A model generated the notes under the pieces. The model worked only from the letters and a program-made list of their open reading frames with translations. It searched no databases and was not told where the DNA came from. From Acidobacteriota bacterium (GTDB lineage Bacteria; Acidobacteriota; Blastocatellia; Pyrinomonadales; Pyrinomonadaceae), in NCBI GenBank assembly GCA_018269075.1, contig JAFDVJ010000004.1:62001-126000 (forward strand): a DNA stretch of 64,000 nucleotides, read 5' to 3'. The translations under genes were made by a program, and so were the position numbers. How positions within the stretch are numbered: the stretch's first letter is position 1; every line of letters begins with the position of its first letter. This document shows, piece by piece, positions 32,963 to 42,265 of the stretch.

Positions 32963-34594
32963 TCACTGGTTAGGTTTCGGATTGGTTTCGCCGGCCGGCG
33001 GGGTTTTCGAAAACTGCGATTCCTTTTCGAAAGCCGTCTGCGCGGCTTTTTCCTCGGCAATCGCGAGGCCGATGTTGATGTCGTTTTCGAGAACCGATTT
33101 GTTGGCGGCCTCGGTGTAGTCCTTCAGCTTGTTCCGCGCGTCGAGAAACGTCCTTTTGGCTTCCTCGTAATTCCGGTTGAGGAGCTGCGCCCGGCCGAGA
33201 AAATAATAATCGGCGGCGTCCTTCGGCGGCGTGTTCGTATATTGGGCGATGATCGCCTTCGGGTTGGCGTCGACCGTTCTCCGAACGTTCTCGTAATTAT
33301 AAAACGGCGGGTTCGGCGACTGCATCTGCTGGATGGGCGGCGTCCCGTCGGCGGGCTTGGCATTCATCATCAGCCAGCCGTAATAACCGGCCACGCCGAG
33401 GATCGCGCCGACCAGCAGCAGCAGGATCGACGATAGAAACCGGCTGCCGCCGCCGCTTTTCGGCTCGGGTTCATAGGTCGGAATTTCCTTGGCCCGCACC
33501 TGCGCCGGCTGGGCGGGTTCGGGAACCGGGGCCGGCGCGACGGCCGCCGGGACGAATTCCTGGGTCGGCGGCGGCGGCTCGACGTGAGCCTCTTCGGGTT
33601 CATCCATCAGATAAGATTCGTCGTCGTCGTGCGAATAGACCGGCGCTTCAGTCGGCGCGGCGAAAGCGGCGGCCTCGGGCGCCTGCATCGAGGCCGGCAT
33701 CTGCAGATCGCGCGTCGGAATCTCGTCGAACACGTGCTGACTGTCGGCCTGAACCGGAGCGGCCGGTTGCGGCCGGGCGGCGGCGACCGTCGATTCGTCA
33801 TCGACCGGCGCGACCGCGGCCGCCGGTTCGCGATATTCGTCTTCGGCCTGGGTGACGACCCGGACGATGACCGCCGTCAGATTGTCCTCGGCGCCGCGGG
33901 CGTAGCAGACTTCCTTCATTTTGGCGCAGATCGCGCCCGGCGCCGCGCCCGAAAGCAGCAGCTCGCGGATCTCGAAATCGTTGATGTGGCGGGTGATGCC
34001 GTCGGAACAGAGCAGAAAGGTCGTGTTCGAGTCGAACATAATGGTCTTCATATCGACCTCGACCGTGCTCTCGGCCCCGAGCGCCCGCGAGATCACGTTG
34101 CGCGACGGGTGATTGGCGGCCTGCGCGGCCGTCATCCGGCCGGCCCGGACTTCTTCTTCGACGACCGAATGGTCCTGCGTCTCGCGGTAGAGACTGCCCT
34201 TCGCGTCGAGCCGGTAAAGCCTTGAATCGCCGACGTGCCCGATCGTCGCGATGGTGCCCGAAATCTGGAGCGCGACGATCGTCGTCGCCATCGTCGAGAG
34301 CTGCGGCAGATCGCTCGACATCTGATAAATCGCGGAATTGGCGCGTTCGATGGCGACCTTCATCATCTCTTCGGGATCGCCGCCGGTCTGGAGATTGGCA
34401 AAGGCCTCGCCGAGAATCTCCATCGCCATCTGGGAAGCGACGTCGCCGGCCTGCGCGCCGCCGACGCCGTCGGCCACCGCAAACAGGCCGAGCTTCGGCA
34501 CTTCGAGATACGAATCTTCGTTTTGAGGGCGCTTTTCGCTTAAACCGCGGTCGGAAACGGCCGCCGAAGTCATCTGATAATTATTTTCCGTCAT
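32963..34594 (-). CDS. Membrane PP2C-type Ser/Thr protein phosphatase
   Basis: The N-terminal 245 residues form a PstP/Stp1-type phosphatase that reverses Ser/Thr kinase signalling. Metal-binding motifs are PQNEDSY, FAVADGVGG, LLCSDGITRHI and GAEDNLTAVIVR. A Pro/Ala/Glu-rich linker of about 140 residues leads to one membrane helix (about 405-425, SILLLLVGAILGVAGYYGW). The outside part ends with a TPR-like hairpin (YFLGRAQLLNRNYEEAKRTF). I chose ATG at 34594 because GGAG lies six bases upstream; an ATG 15 bases earlier is possible. It is the last gene of the FHA-PBP-RodA operon. Confidence 0.93.
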   Translation of the reverse strand: MTENNYQMTSAAVSDRGLSEKRPQNEDSYLEVPKLGLFAVADGVGGAQAGDVASQMAMEILGEAFANLQTGGDPEEMMKVAIERANSAIYQMSSDLPQLSTMATTIVALQISGTIATIGHVGDSRLYRLDAKGSLYRETQDHSVVEEEVRAGRMTAAQAANHPSRNVISRALGAESTVEVDMKTIMFDSNTTFLLCSDGITRHINDFEIRELLLSGAAPGAICAKMKEVCYARGAEDNLTAVIVRVVTQAEDEYREPAAAVAPVDDESTVAAARPQPAAPVQADSQHVFDEIPTRDLQMPASMQAPEAAAFAAPTEAPVYSHDDDESYLMDEPEEAHVEPPPPTQEFVPAAVAPAPVPEPAQPAQVRAKEIPTYEPEPKSGGGSRFLSSILLLLVGAILGVAGYYGWLMMNAKPADGTPPIQQMQSPNPPFYNYENVRRTVDANPKAIIAQYTNTPPKDAADYYFLGRAQLLNRNYEEAKRTFLDARNKLKDYTEAANKSVLENDINIGLAIAEEKAAQTAFEKESQFSKTPPAGETNPKPNQ

Positions 34595-34627
34595 TTTCTT
34601 CTCCACCAATGGAATCGGGGTAAACCT

Positions 34628-36310
34628 TTATTTGTTAAGGCCTTCGGCGGCCGTCTGGTCCGCCTGAAAATCGGTCGTGTTGCGATCCGAAAAGGCCATC
34701 AACATTCCGAGCATCACGAAACAGGTGATGAGCGAGAACCCGCCGTGGCTGACGAACGGCAGCGTAATGCCGGTCATCGGCAGCGCGCGGGTGATGCCGC
34801 CCATATTGACGAGCGCCTGAAAACCGATAAACGCGGTCAGGCCGGCCGAACACAGCTTGCTGAACATATCGCGCGAATCGAGGGCCGTCCGCACGCCCGC
34901 GCTGACAAACACAATCAGCGCAAAGATTACCAGTAATCCGCCGAAAAGTCCAAGTTCTTCGCCGATTGCCGCGTAGACGTAATCGGAATCCGAGACCGGA
35001 ATCAATTCGACGTAGCCGAGCCCGAGACCGCGGCCGGTCGCGCCGCCCGAGGCCAGCCCGAAGGTCGCCTGCGCGGGCTGAAAGGCGAGCTCGTCGAACC
35101 AGATGTCGATGTTGATCCGCGACAGCAGCTTCGGGTCTTCCTCGATCATCTCCGGCAGATTCGGGGTTTTCTTCAGCAGTTCAGCGTATTTTTTGTCGTA
35201 GGTTTCCTTCCACCAGTCGGTTTCGGGCGGCGGCGGATTGAAGCCGTCGAGCCAGAGATGGAAACGCTGCTGGATGCGGTTCGGCAGGATCTTTTTGACT
35301 GGTTTGGCGAGCGTCGGCAAAAACGGGATTTTCTCCTGCGTGCTTTCCGGCAAAGCGCCGACGACGAGGATGCTGACCATCAGCACGACGCTCCCGATCA
35401 GCACGAACCGCTGCGAGAAACGGCGAACGGCGATCACGAACAGCGTCACGTAAACCGAGCTGAAAACCATCATCTGCCCGAAATCCTTGAGCACGAAGAA
35501 CGGAACGAACGGCATGATCGCCATCACGACCAGCGGGACGACGTCCTTGGCGCGCGGGATTCCCCAGTAAGTTCGCGCCAGATTCTTGTAAAGAATCGCG
35601 AGCACCGCGGCGAAACCGATCAGAAACGGGATCTTCGCCGGCTCCCACGGCGTCATATTGCCGAGTGCCTTGCCGGCCCGCGAGGTGACGGCCGCCAGCA
35701 GCAGCGGGACGAGCGTCAGCAGCACGATCAGAAAACCGTTTTCCTGCAGCAATTTCAGGATGTTGTCGCGGCGGATCAGCCAGACGGTCGCGATCATACA
35801 GAAGATCGCGAAGATCGGGATCAGCGTGCGGCCCGATAGAAACACGCCGAAAAGCGAATCGTTGGCGGGCCGCGGTTTTTCCTTCGACAGATCGACCGGT
35901 TCCGGCGGCGTCGGGTCGAGCCCCATCATCTTCTTCTTATCGGCCGAGTAGTTTTCCTCGATGTAATGAAGCTGCGCGGTCTTGATTTTTTCCTGACGGA
36001 CTTCGGCTTTTTTATCCTTGAGGACGTACTCGGGATCGCTGAACAAGCGGTATTGAATCGTCAGACCGATCGAGAACAAAAGCACGGCCGAGGTGTAAAG
36101 CGTCCAGTTTCCCTGAAATCTGAAGACCCGCGCGAGGACGATCGGGAGCAGCGCCAGAAACGAAAGCAGGCCGAGATTTCTGATCGCCGTGTAGTAGCTC
36201 GTCTCGTAACCGCGAATCAGCGCGCCGTAATAGATGGAGTAATGCGAGATCGCCGTTAAAATGACGATCAGAATCAGGATCAGAAAATGTGACGACGCTC
36301 GGCTCTTCAT
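34628..36310 (-). CDS. FtsW/RodA/SpoVE-family peptidoglycan polymerase
   Basis: SEDS proteins polymerise lipid II into glycan strands with a partner PBP. The 560-residue product has about ten membrane helices and SEDS signatures. These include FGLASGGATGRGLGLGYVEL, SDYVYAAIGEELGLFGGL and the C-terminal MTGITLPFVSHGGFSLITCF. It is longer than usual (about 370-430): a charged insertion follows the third helix (KDKKAEVRQEKIKTAQLHYI) and another large loop precedes the catalytic region. Pairing with a PBP2-type gene (four-base ATGA overlap) favours a RodA or FtsW role; which one cannot be decided. Confidence 0.95.
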   Translation of the reverse strand: MKSRASSHFLILILIVILTAISHYSIYYGALIRGYETSYYTAIRNLGLLSFLALLPIVLARVFRFQGNWTLYTSAVLLFSIGLTIQYRLFSDPEYVLKDKKAEVRQEKIKTAQLHYIEENYSADKKKMMGLDPTPPEPVDLSKEKPRPANDSLFGVFLSGRTLIPIFAIFCMIATVWLIRRDNILKLLQENGFLIVLLTLVPLLLAAVTSRAGKALGNMTPWEPAKIPFLIGFAAVLAILYKNLARTYWGIPRAKDVVPLVVMAIMPFVPFFVLKDFGQMMVFSSVYVTLFVIAVRRFSQRFVLIGSVVLMVSILVVGALPESTQEKIPFLPTLAKPVKKILPNRIQQRFHLWLDGFNPPPPETDWWKETYDKKYAELLKKTPNLPEMIEEDPKLLSRINIDIWFDELAFQPAQATFGLASGGATGRGLGLGYVELIPVSDSDYVYAAIGEELGLFGGLLVIFALIVFVSAGVRTALDSRDMFSKLCSAGLTAFIGFQALVNMGGITRALPMTGITLPFVSHGGFSLITCFVMLGMLMAFSDRNTTDFQADQTAAEGLNK

Positions 36311-38226
36311 TTTTTATTCTTCTTGGTCGTGGTCTGCTGGGTTTTCGGCTTGTACTTATCGCCCAGCAGCCCGAGCTCGCGCAGTTTCAGGACGACATTG
36401 GCGGCGATCGGGGCGGCGGTCGTCGCGCCGAAACCGCCGGCCTCGACGACGACCGCGATCGCGAACTGCGGCGCTTCGGGCGAATCTTCCGCGCCGAGCG
36501 GGCCGATGCAGATAAACCAGCTGTCGGTCCGTTCGAAGCTCTGCGGATCGTCGTATTCCTCGATCTCGCCCTGCGCGTTCTTGCGCTTTTTCTTGACGGT
36601 GACGCGCTTGCCGGTCTTTTCGTCATAGAGCGGAACGACCTTTTCGGCGGTCCCGGTCTTGCCGCCGACGCGGATACCGGTGCCGCCGAGCTTGCCGGCG
36701 ACGACCGCGCCGGTGCCGCCCGGTTCCTCGACGACGCTCGACATAATTTCGCGGATCACCGAGGCCTGATCCTTGTTGAGAATCTGCGCAAAGGGCTGCG
36801 GCTGCAGATCGGCCTCGATCTTGGGCTTCATCAGCGCGCCGTTCATATTCGCCGGCACCGAGGCGATCATCGCCATCTGGAACGGCGTCATCTGGCCGGC
36901 GTAGCCCTGGCCCATTCCCTCGAGACCGAAGTCGAAGGCGGTGATCTTGCTGCCGGTGACCATCGTCGACCGGGCGGGTGCCATCGCGGCCGCGATCCGT
37001 TTGTCGCTGGCGTTGATGATATCCGAATAGAATCCCTGAAAACTCGCTTCTTCGGGCGTTTCGACGGCGGCGATCCCGACGAGATTGGCGGTCTCCTTCA
37101 TCCGATCGCGGCCGAGCTCGTTGGCGAGCTGCGCGAAATACTGGTTCGACGAAACCTTGTAGGCGAGCGCGATGTTCTTTTCCTCGCAGCCGCCGTCGCA
37201 GGAGCCGACGACCGTGTCGGGCGGGATGAATTTCTGCGTCGCGTCGACGATCGGCCGGTAGCCCTTGACCGGCCGGTAGCCTTCGGGATAGCTCGGAAAG
37301 ACCGAATCCTGTTTGCCGGCCCGGAACGCCGACATCATCGTCAGCGTCTTAAAGGTCGAACCCGGCACGTAAAACGCCCGCGTCGCCCGGCTCAGCAGCG
37401 GCTGGTTCATCTTGTCGGCCTCGAGCTTCAGATAACCGTCGAGCGATTCGGCCTCGCTCAGCGAAAACGAAGGGTTCGAATACATCCCGAGAATGTCGCC
37501 AGACTGCGGGTTGAGGACGACGATCGCGCCTTTTTTGCCCTGCAGCTGTTGGGCGAGAAACGACTGCAGATCGCGGTCGATGGTGATCCTGACGTCCTTG
37601 TTTTCGGGCTCCGGCTTTTTGTATTTCGTCAGAATCTCCCACGATTCGGGCATCGGATCGGCCTCTCTTTTGTAAAGCGTCCGTTCGAGGCCGGGCGTGC
37701 CGCGCTCGGTGCCAAGAAAATGCGCCATTTCCTTTTCGAGCGGAAAATAGCGGTTGATTTCGCCGTCCTTGTCAATCCTGTAATAGGCGAGCGCGCTCGT
37801 CAGCTTGCCCGACCGGTCGAGCATCCAGCCGCGCAAGGTCGAGGCGTTGGTTCGCCGGTTGCGCAGATCCTTGTAGCTCAGCTCCTGAAATTTCTGATTG
37901 TAATCGTCGGCGTAGTAGGTCCAGTAGACGTGAAACCCGTAAACCGTCAGCGCGAGCAGGACAAAGACGATCTGCCAGAGCCGAAGGCTCCGGTTGGTCA
38001 GCGTCGAGCTCAGTTTTTTGACGACGTCGCGCGAGAGATTCTGCTCGAACATAAACTTCGGGCGGCGAAAGTTGCCCCAGAACGAAAGCACCAGAAACCA
38101 GAGCAGGATCAGCACGCCGATCAGGTAGACGATGCTCAGCCCGGCCGGCGTGCGTTCGAGCACCTGCCCGCCGAAGATTTTTTCGGGCCGCAGTTTATCG
38201 AGTTGATATAAAAACAGCAAAAGCAT
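36307..38226 (-). CDS. PBP2/PbpA-type class B penicillin-binding protein
   Basis: This is a peptidoglycan D,D-transpeptidase. The 639-residue protein has two N-terminal hydrophobic segments (about 28-48 and 82-104), then a dimerisation region beginning NASTLRGWMLDRSG, then the transpeptidase domain. Active-site motifs are STFK (about Ser288, PGSTFKTLTMMS), SSN (about 360) and KTG (GKTGTAEKVVP, about 523). A GTG one codon upstream could also serve as start. Its end overlaps the RodA/FtsW gene by four bases, so polymerase and crosslinker are translated together. Mycobacterial pbpA-rodA-pstP has the same partners. Confidence 0.95.
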   Translation of the reverse strand: MLLLFLYQLDKLRPEKIFGGQVLERTPAGLSIVYLIGVLILLWFLVLSFWGNFRRPKFMFEQNLSRDVVKKLSSTLTNRSLRLWQIVFVLLALTVYGFHVYWTYYADDYNQKFQELSYKDLRNRRTNASTLRGWMLDRSGKLTSALAYYRIDKDGEINRYFPLEKEMAHFLGTERGTPGLERTLYKREADPMPESWEILTKYKKPEPENKDVRITIDRDLQSFLAQQLQGKKGAIVVLNPQSGDILGMYSNPSFSLSEAESLDGYLKLEADKMNQPLLSRATRAFYVPGSTFKTLTMMSAFRAGKQDSVFPSYPEGYRPVKGYRPIVDATQKFIPPDTVVGSCDGGCEEKNIALAYKVSSNQYFAQLANELGRDRMKETANLVGIAAVETPEEASFQGFYSDIINASDKRIAAAMAPARSTMVTGSKITAFDFGLEGMGQGYAGQMTPFQMAMIASVPANMNGALMKPKIEADLQPQPFAQILNKDQASVIREIMSSVVEEPGGTGAVVAGKLGGTGIRVGGKTGTAEKVVPLYDEKTGKRVTVKKKRKNAQGEIEEYDDPQSFERTDSWFICIGPLGAEDSPEAPQFAIAVVVEAGGFGATTAAPIAANVVLKLRELGLLGDKYKPKTQQTTTKKNKK

Positions 38227-38230
38227 CACG

Positions 38231-39400
38231 TTAGGAATCCTCGTTTGAAAAATCGTAAACTATCCGGTCCTGCGTGCCGGTCGCCGCGGGCGGCTCGGTT
38301 TTGGGTCCGGCCTCGGGCCGGATCTCGGCGATTTTCGTTTCGGCCAGCGTTTTCTGCGGCAGCGGCTCGTTCGGCTTGACCGGCGCGACGCCCGCCGACG
38401 GCGGCGGTTTAACTGCCGCGACGGTTTCGGTTGCCGGCGGAAGCTCGGCCGCCGAATTAAAGGCGACGGTTTCGACATCGCGCTGGCTCGCGGCCGGCGT
38501 GAAGGCCTCGGTGTTAAAGTCGGCGACGGTCGGCGCGGCTTCTTCCGCCGGTTCCTCTTCGACCTCGCGGGGCACGTATTCGAACGCCACCTCGACGTTG
38601 CCGAACTTCACCCGGTCGCCCGGCGCGACCGGGAACGCCCGGCCGTAGGCAATCCGCTTGTCGTTGATAAATGTTCCGTTGGTCGAGCCGGTGTCGGCGA
38701 CGAGCAGCTGTTTTTCGGCATTGACGACGAGCGCGCCGTGCATTTTCGAGACGCTCGCATCTTCGAGGCTGAGATCGTTGTCGCGGGTCCGCCCGACGCT
38801 CCGGCGCTGTTTTTCCTTAAAGGTCAGTTCGAGCTCTTTCGGTTTTCCCTGCATCGTGTAGCGGGCGATGAAGGTTTCGAAGGCTTCTTCGATCTTGACT
38901 TCGGGCAGCGCCTCGGGAATGTAATCGCCGACCTTGATCTGCGGGACGGTGACGTTGATCGCGACCTCGCCTTTATCCTCGGCGAATTTGTCGAAGCTGA
39001 CGAGCAGTTTGACGCCGGCGGTGAAATAATCCGGCGTCACTTCGAGCCGGAGCGGGGCGAAAGTGTGAAAGCGATTGTCGTTGATATGGTCGATGGCGGC
39101 GATTTTGAGCTCGTTTTCGAGCTTTTCGATGGCCGAGTCGGAATCGGTCGAAAACTTGTCCCACTGCATCTTGAGCTTGATGTTGTGCGGCACGAACTTC
39201 CCTTTCGGGCCGAGATCCTGGACCTCGAGGTCGAGCAGCTTTTTCAGCTTTTCGATCAGCTCGCTCGTCGCCAGACTGCTCGACGGCGTCCAGCGGCGGC
39301 CGGTCAGCCGGTCGACGGTGTCGCCGATCTTGGTCAGAACACCGCGCATCAGCCAGTCGAGTGAAGTTTTTTTCTTTGTCGAATTATTCTCTCCGGACAT
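38231..39400 (-). CDS. FhaA-like FHA-domain protein
   Basis: The 389-residue protein has the FhaA layout. An N-terminal DUF3662-type domain lies at about 15-150 (GRRWTPSSSLATSELIEKLKKLLDLE, FVPHNIKLKMQWDKF, LRLEVTPDYFTAGVKLLVSFD). A FHA phospho-threonine-binding domain lies at about 195-270 (SVGRTRDNDLSLEDASVSKMHG, DTGSTNGTFIND). A Pro/Ala/Thr-rich tail of 110 residues ends VYDFSNEDS. It is the first gene of the PBP-RodA-PP2C operon, four bases upstream of the PBP. The start is uncertain: ATG codons further upstream would add up to 62 residues of no visible homology. A paralogue lies at 47594-48646. Confidence 0.88.
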   Translation of the reverse strand: MSGENNSTKKKTSLDWLMRGVLTKIGDTVDRLTGRRWTPSSSLATSELIEKLKKLLDLEVQDLGPKGKFVPHNIKLKMQWDKFSTDSDSAIEKLENELKIAAIDHINDNRFHTFAPLRLEVTPDYFTAGVKLLVSFDKFAEDKGEVAINVTVPQIKVGDYIPEALPEVKIEEAFETFIARYTMQGKPKELELTFKEKQRRSVGRTRDNDLSLEDASVSKMHGALVVNAEKQLLVADTGSTNGTFINDKRIAYGRAFPVAPGDRVKFGNVEVAFEYVPREVEEEPAEEAAPTVADFNTEAFTPAASQRDVETVAFNSAAELPPATETVAAVKPPPSAGVAPVKPNEPLPQKTLAETKIAEIRPEAGPKTEPPAATGTQDRIVYDFSNEDS

Positions 39401-39690
39401 TTTCGAGACAGTTTCGGGTAACAAACTCTGCTTCAGACTCTTTGCCTGCATTTTATCCGAAACCTGCCTTAAAAGAAAGTTAATTTCACTCGAAAAATCG
39501 GCAAAAACAATTATGTTAAAAAATTTTTTGGAAAGTGTTTTACATTGTTTGTCTTGTATTAGTATGTCAGTTTGATAATTTTTCATTCACCGATTCGGTC
39601 AGATTGAACGAATCTTCTCAAAATCATCGTCAAAAACTAGCGGTTTCGAATTCTCAAAACAGTAATTTTCAAATTGAGGTTGGAAGTATT
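39401..39690. other. AT-rich divergent intergenic region
   Basis: This 290-base gap separates the FHA operon (minus) from the minor pilin operon (plus). It is markedly AT-rich against its surroundings and must hold promoters in both directions. A GATAAT box (39574-39579) is the best -10 candidate for the pilin operon, but I find no -35 at normal spacing. Confidence 0.4.
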
Positions 39691-40392
39691 ATGTCGCGTG
39701 GATTTTCAATGGTGGAGCTTTTGATCGTTTTGACCGTCATCACGATTCTGACGGGCATTTCGTTGTTTTATCTGTCCGGGCACGAGCGTCTGTTCCGCCC
39801 CGACGAGGAAGCCCTGAAAATTATCGATATTTTTCAGGAGGCCCGGCAGCGGTCGCTGACCCAGCGCGAGACGATGCGGGTCGAGATCGATCTGACCGAC
39901 AACGTGGTCCGGCTGATCGACGAAAACCAGCCGAACACCGCCGACGACGACCGGCTGATCAGAACCTCGGTCCTGATCCCGCAGGCCGAAGTCAAGCTCA
40001 ACTCGCGGCCGCCCGACATCGCGACCAACCCGACCGAGCTGATGCCGGTCCCGATCGCCGTCTTCAAACCGAGCATTTACCCGTCGAGCGCCGGCCACGA
40101 CGTCTGCACGTTCCGGTTCCAGCGCAACGGTTCGGTCGTCAACGAAGGCACGGACGCGGTCGGTTCGAACGCGACGACGACCGGCCTGACGCTCTTTATC
40201 TGGTCGCCGAAACAGAACGATCCGAACCAGTCCGAGATCGCCCGCGCGATCACCGTCATCGGCGCGACGGGCTCGGTCCGTTTCTGGGAATACAACCGCA
40301 ACCTGACGGACGCGAACAAATGGAAGGATTCGCGCCGCTCGAGCATCTACGGCGGCCAGACCGGCGGCTCGAACTCGAACTCCAATTCCTGA
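39691..40392 (+). CDS. Type IV prepilin-like protein (GspH/FimT type)
   Basis: The 233-residue protein begins with a class III prepilin leader: cleavage after the Gly of RGFSMVELL, a Glu at +5 and a hydrophobic helix (LLIVLTVITILTGISLFYL). The globular part fits FimT/GspH minor pseudopilins, and the tail is Ser/Asn/Gly-rich. The chosen ATG gives a five-residue leader and has a GAGG site upstream; a longer frame from 39535 is AT-rich non-coding sequence. It heads a four-gene minor-pilin operon. Confidence 0.85.
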   Translation: MSRGFSMVELLIVLTVITILTGISLFYLSGHERLFRPDEEALKIIDIFQEARQRSLTQRETMRVEIDLTDNVVRLIDENQPNTADDDRLIRTSVLIPQAEVKLNSRPPDIATNPTELMPVPIAVFKPSIYPSSAGHDVCTFRFQRNGSVVNEGTDAVGSNATTTGLTLFIWSPKQNDPNQSEIARAITVIGATGSVRFWEYNRNLTDANKWKDSRRSSIYGGQTGGSNSNSNS

Positions 40393-40424
40393 GCCGAATT
40401 TTCAACCGACGGAGGTAACAAACG

Positions 40425-41006
40425 ATGATCCAAAACCAGAACGAAAAAGGCTTTTCCTACATCGACGTGATGATCGCGCTGGTCATTCTGATGATCGGGA
40501 TTCTCGCGTCGGCGGCAGCGCTGACGGCGAATCTCGTCCGGTCGTTCGAGACCGAAAAACAGGTGATCGCCAAACAGATCGCGCTCTCGACGATCGAATC
40601 GATCTTTTCGGCGCGCGACATCGCCAGAACCGGCGCGATCTCCGGCTGGAGCTCGATCGGCAACGTCGGCAGCAACCCGGACGCGAGCGGCAATCCGCAG
40701 GGCGTCTTTCTCAACGATTTCTGTCCGATCCGCGAGGATCTGGGCTGGGACGGCGTGGCCGGCACCGCCGACGACGCGTGTGCCGCCGGGAATGCCTGCC
40801 AGGTTCCGGGCCGTCCCGACAATACGAGCGCGGCCCTCGGCGGCTTCGAACGCCGGATCGTGATCACCGACCTGCAGGACGCCGAGCGGCCCAGCCCGCC
40901 GCATCCGATCTCCCGCCGCCGGATCGACGTGACCGTCCGCTACAACGTCAACCAGCTGCAGCGCGAGCAGACCGTTTCGACCATCATTACCAATTACGCG
41001 GAGTGA
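40425..41006 (+). CDS. Type IV minor prepilin (PilV type)
   Basis: The 193-residue protein has a prepilin leader with cleavage after Gly in KGFSYIDVMIALVILMIGIL. Position +5 is Asp rather than Glu, an oddity. PilV-type features are the long helix (AAALTANLVRSFETEKQVIAKQIALSTIE) and Cys-containing loops (CPIREDLGWDG, CAAGNACQVPG). GGAGGT precedes the ATG. Minor pilins prime assembly and are incorporated at the pilus tip. Confidence 0.82.
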   Translation: MIQNQNEKGFSYIDVMIALVILMIGILASAAALTANLVRSFETEKQVIAKQIALSTIESIFSARDIARTGAISGWSSIGNVGSNPDASGNPQGVFLNDFCPIREDLGWDGVAGTADDACAAGNACQVPGRPDNTSAALGGFERRIVITDLQDAERPSPPHPISRRRIDVTVRYNVNQLQREQTVSTIITNYAE

Positions 41007-41010
41007 CAAG

Positions 41011-42102
41011 ATGCGCCACCACGAGAAAACAAACCAATCGAATCAAGCGGGCTTTTCGATCGTCGAGATGATCGTCGCGATGGTCGTTTTTATGATCATC
41101 GTCGGGACGATCTACGGTCTGCTGCAGATCGGGCTGATCGACCGCAACCGCGCGAGCCGCCGGTCGGACGTGCTCAAAAACGCCCGCGCGGCGATGCATC
41201 TGATCGGCCGCGACGCGCTCAATGCGGGCCTCAGCTACAACAAGAGCGGCGCGGTCGTCCCCGACGGCTTCATCTCGGCGCGGCTCGGGATCACGACCTA
41301 CGCCGACGGCGAGCGCGACGTGCTGACGTCGATCGTCGGCGGCAACGATCTCTTTTACGACATCCTCAACACCGACCCGAATTCGCGGACCGATCTGATC
41401 TCGTTCTCGTACCGCGACAGCGATTTCAACGGCGGCAACGTGATCTCGCTCAACAACGCGACGACCGTCGGCGGCGCGCCCACGACCGTCCGGCTCCAGA
41501 CCGCGCCCAACGACGCCCGCAACGCGAAGGGCTATGATCTTTATCTCGTCGAATCCGACAGCTCGCAGGTCGCGGTGATGGCGACCGGGCTGCCGTCGCA
41601 AAGTGCGATCGACATCGCGCCCGGCGACCCGCTCGCGATCAACCAGCCGCTCGGCGGATCGGGCATTACCGGGAGTCTGCTTCAGAAATGCACGGCCGTC
41701 ATTACCGAGAACTGCACGACCTACGTCGCCTCGGTCAAACGCTTTTTCTGGGTCGCCTACCGCGTCAAGGCCGACGGCACGCTCGTCCGGATCGTCTTCG
41801 GCAACAACACCGGCGCCGGCCCCGCCCAGCAGATCCAGGAACTGCCGGTCGCCTACAACATCGAGGACTTTCAGGTCCGCTATATCCTCGAAGACGGCAG
41901 CGCGACCGACGATCCGGCGGCCGGGCCCGACGCCGTCGCCGGCACCGCCGACGATACGCCCCAGAATTTCAATCTCGTCCGCCAGATCACCGTCACCATC
42001 CGGGTGCAGGCGACCGAATCCGACGAGCAGCTCGGCCGTCCCGAGAGCATCACGCTGATCGGCACGTTCAGCACGCGCAATCTCGAATACGATGCCGGAT
42101 AG
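41011..42102 (+). CDS. Type IV minor prepilin (PilW type)
   Basis: The 363-residue protein starts with a leader and the motif AGFSIVEMIVAMVVFMIIVG, cleaved after Gly with Glu at +5. The helix continues with YGLLQIGLIDRNRASRRSDVLKNAR and leads to RAAMHLIGRDALNAGLSY, typical of PilW. Two Cys (KCTAVITENC) could form a disulfide. It lies four bases after the PilV-like gene. The stop TAG begins a GGAGAGT heptanucleotide array. Confidence 0.84.
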   Translation: MRHHEKTNQSNQAGFSIVEMIVAMVVFMIIVGTIYGLLQIGLIDRNRASRRSDVLKNARAAMHLIGRDALNAGLSYNKSGAVVPDGFISARLGITTYADGERDVLTSIVGGNDLFYDILNTDPNSRTDLISFSYRDSDFNGGNVISLNNATTVGGAPTTVRLQTAPNDARNAKGYDLYLVESDSSQVAVMATGLPSQSAIDIAPGDPLAINQPLGGSGITGSLLQKCTAVITENCTTYVASVKRFFWVAYRVKADGTLVRIVFGNNTGAGPAQQIQELPVAYNIEDFQVRYILEDGSATDDPAAGPDAVAGTADDTPQNFNLVRQITVTIRVQATESDEQLGRPESITLIGTFSTRNLEYDAG

Positions 42103-42103
42103 A

Positions 42104-42246
42104 GTAGAGAGTGGAGAGTTGAGAGTTGAGAGTTGAAAGGCATTTTCAGATTCGAGACTCAAAGCCCGCCGATGGAAGAACATAAACCGGGAATCGAAAA
42201 TCGGGATTCCCCGAACTCTCCACTCTCCACTCTCCACTCTCCACTA
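42104..42246. repeat. Inverted heptanucleotide array, family B (GGAGAGT), copy 1
   Basis: Left arm 42104-42137 has AGAGTGG/AGAGTTG units; right arm 42213-42246 has ACTCTCC units ending CACTAA. They are inverted copies around 75 bases. The array starts at the PilW stop and ends just before the ribosome site of the PilX-like gene. Confidence 0.85.
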
Positions 42247-42265
42247 ACGACGAAGGAGTAGATTT

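Noticed and set aside
36289..38211. A 640-residue open frame opposite the PBP gene
   Set aside because: The minus strand encodes a PBP with all three active-site motifs; the plus-strand frame is compositional.
38231..39586. Longer FHA protein with a 62-residue N-terminal extension
   Set aside because: The extension is encoded by AT-rich intergenic-type sequence with no ribosome site; the FhaA-like domain begins near the start I chose.
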